64,000 bases of DNA, taken from UBA5195 sp034432755. GTDB lineage: Bacteria > Chloroflexota > Anaerolineae > Anaerolineales > Villigracilaceae. Shown here piece by piece: positions 59,126 to 64,000 of this stretch (within the stretch, counting starts at the first letter, position 1; every line of letters starts with the position of its first letter). The notes beneath the pieces are model-generated. The model searched no databases and was not told the origin of the DNA. It worked only from the letters and a program-made list of their open reading frames with translations. The DNA is taken from contig DAOUBQ010000033.1 in the NCBI GenBank assembly GCA_034432755.1, positions 1 through 64,000 of the forward strand. Direction: 5' to 3'. Position numbers and translations under genes: made by a program.

Positions 59126-60025
59126 ATGCCCGAAAAGCGACCGGAAGATTTATCAGTAGAAGAACTGCGCCGCCTGCTGCTCGAAAAGCGCCGCGTCAAG
59201 CGTCACGACCGCCTGGAACGGTTCAAACGCACCGGACGGGTGATTGCCCTGGCCGCCGAATCCGAAGCAACGCTGGATGACGATGAAAATGGGCAAGTGG
59301 TTGCCGCCCCCCCGGGGTTTACGCCGCTTCGCAGCCGCCGCCGGGCGTGGACCGATACCCTACTCTTATTCGTTGAAGTGCTGGCCGTCATTGCGCTGAT
59401 TGGCGTGGTCTTAAATGCCTTTTCCATCTGGCGCACCCTCAACCAGGAAGTAGCCGCCGCCATGGAACTACCAACCGCCGTGCCGACCCCGCTTATTACC
59501 GCCGTCGTCTTGCCTTCTGGCCACACCCCGCCCAATGCCGAACAAGGCGCACAGTTCAATGACGCTGAAATCCCCGAACACCTGCGGCCCATTGCCCAAT
59601 CCATTGCCAATGTGCCCGTTCCAACCGCCAGCCCGGCCCAGGGTGTTCGCATCCAAATTCCGGCCATCAACGTAGACGCGCCCATTGTTCAGGGCGATTC
59701 ATGGGAACAGCTCAAGAAAGGCGTCGGCCAACATATCGGCACCCCCAACCCAGGCGAAAATGGCAACCTCGTCCTTTCGGCGCACAATGACATCTTCGGC
59801 GAAATCTTCCGCGAACTCGATAAACTCCAGCCGGGCGACATCGTCATTCTCTATACCGCCCAGCGCCAGTACAATTACGTTGTCACCGGCACGCAAATCG
59901 TCGAACCGACCCGGGTAGAAGTGATGGCCCCCACCCCCAACGCCACCGTCACCCTCATCTCTTGCTACCCCTATCTTGTTGACAACCAGCGGATTGTCGT
60001 TTCTGCTGTGTTACAGAACCCCTAG
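59126..60025 (+). CDS. Sortase-family transpeptidase
   Basis: The 299-residue protein has a charged cytosolic N-terminus, one membrane span (residues 77-102), a Pro/Thr-rich stalk and a C-terminal sortase domain. The catalytic triad is visible: His220 in LVLSAHND, Cys280 in TLISCYPY and Arg289 in NQRIVV. The TLxTC motif reads TLISC. The ATG at 59126 is chosen because a -10 element sits ten bases before it and the charged N-terminus starts there. It anchors secreted substrates; targets are not evident in the window. Confidence 0.88.
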   Translation: MPEKRPEDLSVEELRRLLLEKRRVKRHDRLERFKRTGRVIALAAESEATLDDDENGQVVAAPPGFTPLRSRRRAWTDTLLLFVEVLAVIALIGVVLNAFSIWRTLNQEVAAAMELPTAVPTPLITAVVLPSGHTPPNAEQGAQFNDAEIPEHLRPIAQSIANVPVPTASPAQGVRIQIPAINVDAPIVQGDSWEQLKKGVGQHIGTPNPGENGNLVLSAHNDIFGEIFRELDKLQPGDIVILYTAQRQYNYVVTGTQIVEPTRVEVMAPTPNATVTLISCYPYLVDNQRIVVSAVLQNP

Positions 60026-60035
60026 GAGTAAGAAC

Positions 60036-60182
60036 ATGCCCAAGAAAAGCAAAACCCTGTCCTCGGCCCCAGTCGAATTCAACCCCGACTACAGCCAGGT
60101 CAAAATGGACTTGAAGCGCATCGGCATCTTGGCCGGCAGCTTCTTCGTCATCCTGGTTGCCCTGTCGTTCTTCCTGCGATAG
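60036..60182 (+). CDS. Small single-span membrane protein
   Basis: The 48-residue product has a basic N-terminus and a C-terminal span (IGILAGSFFVILVALSFFL). AGGAG precedes the ATG at 60036, which lies 10 bases after the sortase stop, so the genes are co-transcribed. No family was recognised. Confidence 0.65.
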   Translation: MPKKSKTLSSAPVEFNPDYSQVKMDLKRIGILAGSFFVILVALSFFLR

Positions 60183-60189
60183 GCATCAA

Positions 60190-60250
60190 CCGCAGCATGC
60201 GTAATGCGTAATTCGTAATGTGTCTCAACCAGTTACGAATTGCGCATTAT
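60190..60250. repeat. GCGTAATTCGTAAT inverted repeat before rlmD
   Basis: Units ATGCGTAATTCGTAAT and GTTACGAATTGCGCATTAT form an imperfect inverted repeat. It fills the short gap between the small membrane-protein gene and rlmD, and resembles the repeat at 54301-54352. Confidence 0.55.
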
Positions 60251-60258
60251 TCTTTCTT

Positions 60259-61548
60259 ATGACCCATACCCTGCTCGAACTCACCCTCACCACCCTGACC
60301 TACGGCGGCGACGCAATGGGCCGCGACCCTACAGGCCGCGCCGTCTTCGTCCCCTTTGGCCTGCCCGGTGAAACCGTCCGCGTTCAGCTGATCGAAGAGC
60401 GCAAAGGCTTCGCCCGCGCCAAACTGCTCGAGGTGCTGCAAGCCTCGCCCCAGCGCATTACGCCAAAGTGCAAGCACTTCTTCACCCCTCTCCCCACAGG
60501 AGAGGGATTAGGGGCGAGGGCGGCTTGCGGCGGCTGCCACTACCAAAATTTATCCTACCCCGACCAACTGGCCGCCAAAACCGACATCCTGCGCGACCAA
60601 CTGACCCGCATCGGCAAAATTGAAAACCCGCCAATCGGCGAGATTGTGGCCTCGCCTGCCGAGTGGAATTACCGCAACCACATTCAATTTCACCTCGATG
60701 GAAACGCGAACCTGGGGTTTATCGCTGCTGAAACACAATCCGCGCGCCACGAACCGCCCCTCAGCGTGCTTCCGATATCGGAATGTCACCTGCCCGAAGA
60801 ACCGCTCAACGCTCTGTGGCCCAATCTGCACTTCGAGCCGGGAACTCTGCTAGAGCGCGTCTCGCTGCGCGCCGGGGAGGAGTTGCTGCTCGTCCTCGAA
60901 TCCGATTCCCCCGAAACGCCCGAAATCGAAATTGAAGCCGAACTCTCGGTCGTTCACCTGACCAAAGACGACGCCGTCGTCATCGCCGGGGACGACCATC
61001 TCGTCATCGAAATCTTGGGGCGCCCGTTCAAAGTCTCCGCCGGGTCGTTCTTCCAGGTCAATACGCCAATGGCGGCGAAAATGGTCGAGCATATCCTCGC
61101 CCTTCTCCCTTCAAACGATTCTCGAATAACGATTTTCGACGTTTACTGCGGCGTCGGCCTCTTCTCCGCCTTCCTGGCCCCGCGCTGCCAAACATTAATC
61201 GGCATTGAACTCTCGCCCTCGGCCTGCGCTGATTTTGCCGTCAACCTGGACGAATTCGACAACGTGGAACTCTACGAAGCACCCGCCGAACTGGTCTTGC
61301 CTGCGCTGGATGTCAAGCCCGATGTCGTCCTGCTCGACCCGCCCCGCGCCGGTCTCGAAAAAGCCGCCCTCGACGCGCTGATGACGCTCCAGCCGCCCAC
61401 AATGATCTACATTTCTTGTGACCCCTCCACCCTGGCGCGCGACCTGAAACGAATGTTGGAACATGGCTACCAGTTGCAACAGGTCACACCCTTTGACCTG
61501 TTCCCGCAGACTTATCACATCGAAAGTATCAGCCTCCTCAGCCGGTGA
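60259..61548 (+). CDS. rlmD: 23S rRNA (uracil-1939-C5)-methyltransferase RlmD-like, with insertion in the Fe-S motif
   Basis: The 429-residue enzyme has a TRAM-like N-terminus (LTYGGDAMGRD), the iron-sulfur cysteines, a SAM-binding segment FDVYCGVGLFSAF and the catalytic YISCDPSTLARDL. Cysteines of the cluster are Cys71, Cys90, Cys93 and Cys176. In the family the first two are normally separated by five residues; here 18 residues separate them, encoded by a palindromic repeat. It methylates rRNA using SAM. No clear ribosome site lies before the ATG at 60259. It overlaps the DUF58 gene by GTGA. Confidence 0.88.
   Translation: MTHTLLELTLTTLTYGGDAMGRDPTGRAVFVPFGLPGETVRVQLIEERKGFARAKLLEVLQASPQRITPKCKHFFTPLPTGEGLGARAACGGCHYQNLSYPDQLAAKTDILRDQLTRIGKIENPPIGEIVASPAEWNYRNHIQFHLDGNANLGFIAAETQSARHEPPLSVLPISECHLPEEPLNALWPNLHFEPGTLLERVSLRAGEELLLVLESDSPETPEIEIEAELSVVHLTKDDAVVIAGDDHLVIEILGRPFKVSAGSFFQVNTPMAAKMVEHILALLPSNDSRITIFDVYCGVGLFSAFLAPRCQTLIGIELSPSACADFAVNLDEFDNVELYEAPAELVLPALDVKPDVVLLDPPRAGLEKAALDALMTLQPPTMIYISCDPSTLARDLKRMLEHGYQLQQVTPFDLFPQTYHIESISLLSR
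60484..60524. repeat. Palindromic mini-repeat inserted in rlmD
   Basis: CCCTCTCC (60486-60493) and GGAGAGGG (60499-60506) are perfect arms with a CCACA loop, followed by ATTAGGGGCGAGGG. The unit encodes TPLPTGEGLGARA in frame within the Fe-S motif. The element looks like the CCTCTCC-type intergenic mini-repeats of many bacteria. Confidence 0.7.
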
Positions 61549-62723
61549 ACTTCTTACCCCTTGTGCTTCTTTTGCTGGTGCTGGCCGCCGCGCTGCGCGA
61601 TGACTTTGCGCTCACGCTCATCTACCTGTTTGTGGGCGCGTTTGGGGCCGGAATTTGGTGGACTCGCCGCTCACTCTCCCGGCTGGAAGCCGAGCGCTCG
61701 TTCACCGAGCGCGCTTTCCTGGGCGAAAAGGTCAATTTCGAAATTCAGGTCAAAAACCCCGGCTGGCTGCCGCTGCCCTGGGTGGCTATTCAGGACGGCC
61801 TGCCGGTGAGCCTGAGCACGGTGCCAACGTTTGAGCGCGTCACCACGCTGGGGCCAAAATCGGCCACCGGGTTCAGGTACACGCTTGAGGCGCGCAAACG
61901 CGGATACTACCCGGTGGGGCCGCTGGCCCTTTCAACGGGAGACCTCCTCGGCCTGAATCCGCCCCTTCAGAAAACCCTGTCAGCGCAGTATCTCACCGTC
62001 TATCCCAAAATTATCCCCCTCACTTCGCTAAAAATCCCCTCCCGTTCCCCACAGGGAACTTTGCGCCACACCCAACCGCTCTTTGAGGACCCGACCCGCG
62101 TAATGGGCAAGCGCAACTATCTGGCCGGTGATTCGCTGCGCCGGGTAGACTGGAAAGCCACCGCCGCCACCGGACAAATGCAGGTCAAGATGTTCGAGCC
62201 ATCCATTGCGCTCGAAACCCTGCTGTGCCTGAACCTGAACGAGGACGATTATCCCTTTCGCCAGCGCATCGACTCGATGGAACTGGCAATTGTGATTGCC
62301 GCCTCGCTGGCCGCGTGGGTTGCACACAAGCGCCAGACCTTTGGCCTGCTGCTGAACGGCCTCGACCTGCCAACCGGCGAACCGCCGCGCCCCCTGCCGC
62401 CGCGCAAAGGCGGTGCGCACCTCATTCGCCTGCTAGAAACCCTGGCGCGGGCTGGCGCCACCCGCCAATCGCCCTTCTTGCCCATGCTGCAACGCCAGCG
62501 CAGCCATCTGCCCTGGGGAACGAGCCTGATTGTCATCACCGGGCAGGTAGACGAGGTCTTACTGGCTGAGTTATACCAATCGCGCAAAGCCGGGCAAGAA
62601 GTGTTGCTCATTCAGGCTGGCGCAGTGACGTATTCGCGCGAAATCCAAACCCTGGCGGGGCTATACGGTATCCCACTCGTTGCTATCCAGAACGAACGCG
62701 GCTTGGACATCTGGAAAAAGTGA
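61545..62723 (+). CDS. DUF58-domain protein
   Basis: The 392-residue protein starts at GTG overlapping the rlmD stop. Two N-terminal spans (LVLLLLVLAAALRDDFALTLIYLFVGAFGAGIWW) lead to a beta region with PLPWVAIQDGL, and the DUF58 motif (GKRNYLAGDSLRRVDWKATAATGQMQVK) lies near residues 188-215. A VWA-like C-terminal part follows. DUF58 proteins usually act with MoxR-type ATPases and a transglutaminase-like membrane protein. The following gene fits the latter. Confidence 0.9.
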   Translation: MNFLPLVLLLLVLAAALRDDFALTLIYLFVGAFGAGIWWTRRSLSRLEAERSFTERAFLGEKVNFEIQVKNPGWLPLPWVAIQDGLPVSLSTVPTFERVTTLGPKSATGFRYTLEARKRGYYPVGPLALSTGDLLGLNPPLQKTLSAQYLTVYPKIIPLTSLKIPSRSPQGTLRHTQPLFEDPTRVMGKRNYLAGDSLRRVDWKATAATGQMQVKMFEPSIALETLLCLNLNEDDYPFRQRIDSMELAIVIAASLAAWVAHKRQTFGLLLNGLDLPTGEPPRPLPPRKGGAHLIRLLETLARAGATRQSPFLPMLQRQRSHLPWGTSLIVITGQVDEVLLAELYQSRKAGQEVLLIQAGAVTYSREIQTLAGLYGIPLVAIQNERGLDIWKK

Positions 62724-64000
62724 TGAAAGCCTCCGAAATTGCGCCCGATACCCGCGCCAACGAGCGCACCTTCCGGCAGGTCAGTTCCCTGCTGGCCGCG
62801 CTCATGCTGGCCTGCGCCGCCGCAACAGTGGTCAGCCTGCTGACGCGCATTTTCAGCGCCTGGCAGCCCTGGTACCTGGTGGGCCTCTGCTTCCTCGTCT
62901 CACTCGATACGTTCTACAATTACGGCAGGTTCAAAAAAATAGACCTGTTCTCGCCAGAATGGTTCCAGGCGGTGGGGGGGCATCTGGTCATCCTGCTGGT
63001 TGGGTTGCGGGCCGTCATTGGCCTATCGCATGGGCTGCAATCGTTTTGGAAAGAACTGACTTCGGGCTGGTTTGCCTTCCTGACATCGTTTACAAGTACA
63101 GAGTATTTGATTGGCTTGGGACTGTGTGGGTTGGCCTGGCTCATCAGCCTGGGCTTTGCGAGTCTGTTCGACGAAATGGGCCTCGAAGCCGAGTTAATTC
63201 GCATGGAAGGCTACGCCATCACACCCGGCGAAACCCGTCTGCCCCGCGAACGGCTGCTTGGCCTGGTGTTTAACGTGGGAACCATGCTGGTGGTTTTCAC
63301 CGCGCTCATGCGGCTCGATTTCCGCGCCGCGTTTGGCGGGAACTGGGCGGGCGCGGTGCTGAATGTCCCCCCACTCTCGAACGGCGGGGCCAGCACCCTC
63401 TTATACTTCCTGCTCGGTCTGGCCCTCTTCAGCCAAACCCAGTTCATTGACTTGCACAACCGCTGGAGCATCAACCGTGTGCCGGTGCAGGCCAACCTGG
63501 TTCGCCGCTGGGTTCTCTACAGCCTGGCCTTTCTGGTTATCCTCGCCTCCCTCGCCAGCCTATTGCCGACCAGTTACAGCCTGGGCTTGCTGACCTCGCT
63601 TGGATACGCCCTGAACCTGGTTGTTTACTTTCTGTTTGCCTTGATCGAATTGCTGGTGGGGCTGGTTTTGCTGCTGTTTGGCCTGCTTGCCATGCTGTTT
63701 GGCCGCGAAGCGCCCGCCGAAACGCCCGAACTGCCCTCGTTTCAACCGCCCATCTTGCCGCCTGCGCCGGTGGACGCGACTTCCACACCCCTGCCCTGGC
63801 TCGAAGTGGCAAAATCGCTCCTGTTTTGGGGGGTGTTCCTTGCGGTGCTGGTGTTTGCCCTCGTTCAATACCTGCGCCAGCACGCCGACCTGCTCACCGC
63901 CCTGCGCCAGCGTCCTGGCCTGGCCTGGCTGAGCAAAGTATGGCACTGGCTGCGCGGCACATGGCAGGCGGCTCAAAAAGGGCTTGCGCAGGCCGTTTCA
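62723..64000 (+). CDS. Membrane protein of the DUF58 operon, partial (cut by window end)
   Basis: The frame opens at ATG in TGATG, sharing one base with the DUF58 stop, and is still open after 426 codons at the window end. It has at least nine hydrophobic spans, including YLVGLCFLVSLDTFY and YFLLGLALFSQTQFIDLHNRW. The pattern resembles the membrane partner (DUF4129/transglutaminase-like group) of DUF58 operons. The diagnostic C-terminal domain lies outside the window, so the family call is provisional. Confidence 0.7.
   Translation, partial: MKASEIAPDTRANERTFRQVSSLLAALMLACAAATVVSLLTRIFSAWQPWYLVGLCFLVSLDTFYNYGRFKKIDLFSPEWFQAVGGHLVILLVGLRAVIGLSHGLQSFWKELTSGWFAFLTSFTSTEYLIGLGLCGLAWLISLGFASLFDEMGLEAELIRMEGYAITPGETRLPRERLLGLVFNVGTMLVVFTALMRLDFRAAFGGNWAGAVLNVPPLSNGGASTLLYFLLGLALFSQTQFIDLHNRWSINRVPVQANLVRRWVLYSLAFLVILASLASLLPTSYSLGLLTSLGYALNLVVYFLFALIELLVGLVLLLFGLLAMLFGREAPAETPELPSFQPPILPPAPVDATSTPLPWLEVAKSLLFWGVFLAVLVFALVQYLRQHADLLTALRQRPGLAWLSKVWHWLRGTWQAAQKGLAQAVS

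Overview
The window looks like a chromosomal segment of an uncultured Chloroflexota, probably class Anaerolineae. This is inferred from gene content, without a marker gene: many Opp/Dpp-type ABC transporters, an NBR1-type Ig-domain lipoprotein beside a sortase, a LIC_10190-type membrane protein, and a DUF58/membrane-protein pair. Most of the window is GC-rich. Nearly all genes from 4.3 to 56 kb lie on the minus strand; the right end is mostly plus strand.

1-10.9 kb is accessory DNA ending at the 3' end of a tRNA-Lys gene. It carries a DUF234-type AAA ATPase, an AT-rich three-gene operon led by a chimeric TerB-like/glycine-rich protein, and a plasmid-like module: ParA, a ribbon-helix-helix-like partner, a DnaA-domain-I initiator-like protein, an SSB-like protein, a small membrane protein, and a coiled-coil/nuclease-like gene split by one in-frame TAA. 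The initiator gene contains a 22-23 bp tandem repeat that is not codon-phased. A second inverted/palindromic repeat cluster lies just upstream of it. The control region between tRNA-Lys and parA holds an SOS-box-like palindrome, phased direct repeats and two further inverted repeats. No integrase or second attachment site is visible.

10.9-22.6 kb is housekeeping: a large class A penicillin-binding-protein homologue whose key catalytic residues appear to be lost, a multi-spanning membrane protein, a zinc-ribbon protein, FolP, FolK, Cdd, GlmU, an AIM24-family protein, tRNA-Gln and a receiver-roadblock response regulator.

22.6-40.5 kb holds two solute-uptake systems. The first has four ATPases, two permeases (one with a large extracytoplasmic insert) and an 863-residue binding lipoprotein. 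The second has two ATPases, two permeases and two binding lipoproteins. Two of the three binding-protein leaders carry an isolated, very strong Shine-Dalgarno sequence far upstream of the start codon.

40.5-46 kb encodes an aminotransferase, a sugar nucleotidyltransferase, an O-methyltransferase and PcrA/UvrD helicase. 46.2-56 kb is a surface-polysaccharide cluster: sulfotransferase, ligase/polymerase, chain-length-like protein, glycosyltransferases, DUF115 protein, SDR, 2-hydroxyacid dehydrogenase and CMP-sugar synthetase-like protein. It is interrupted by a 29-copy heptamer array that supplies a stop codon to one gene and a start codon to the next.

56-64 kb contains a HAD phosphatase, PurA, the Ig-domain lipoprotein, a sortase, a small membrane protein, RlmD with a repeat-derived insertion in its iron-sulfur motif, a DUF58 protein and a membrane protein cut by the window end. 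Several kinds of short palindromic or tandem repeats occupy the intergenic gaps.
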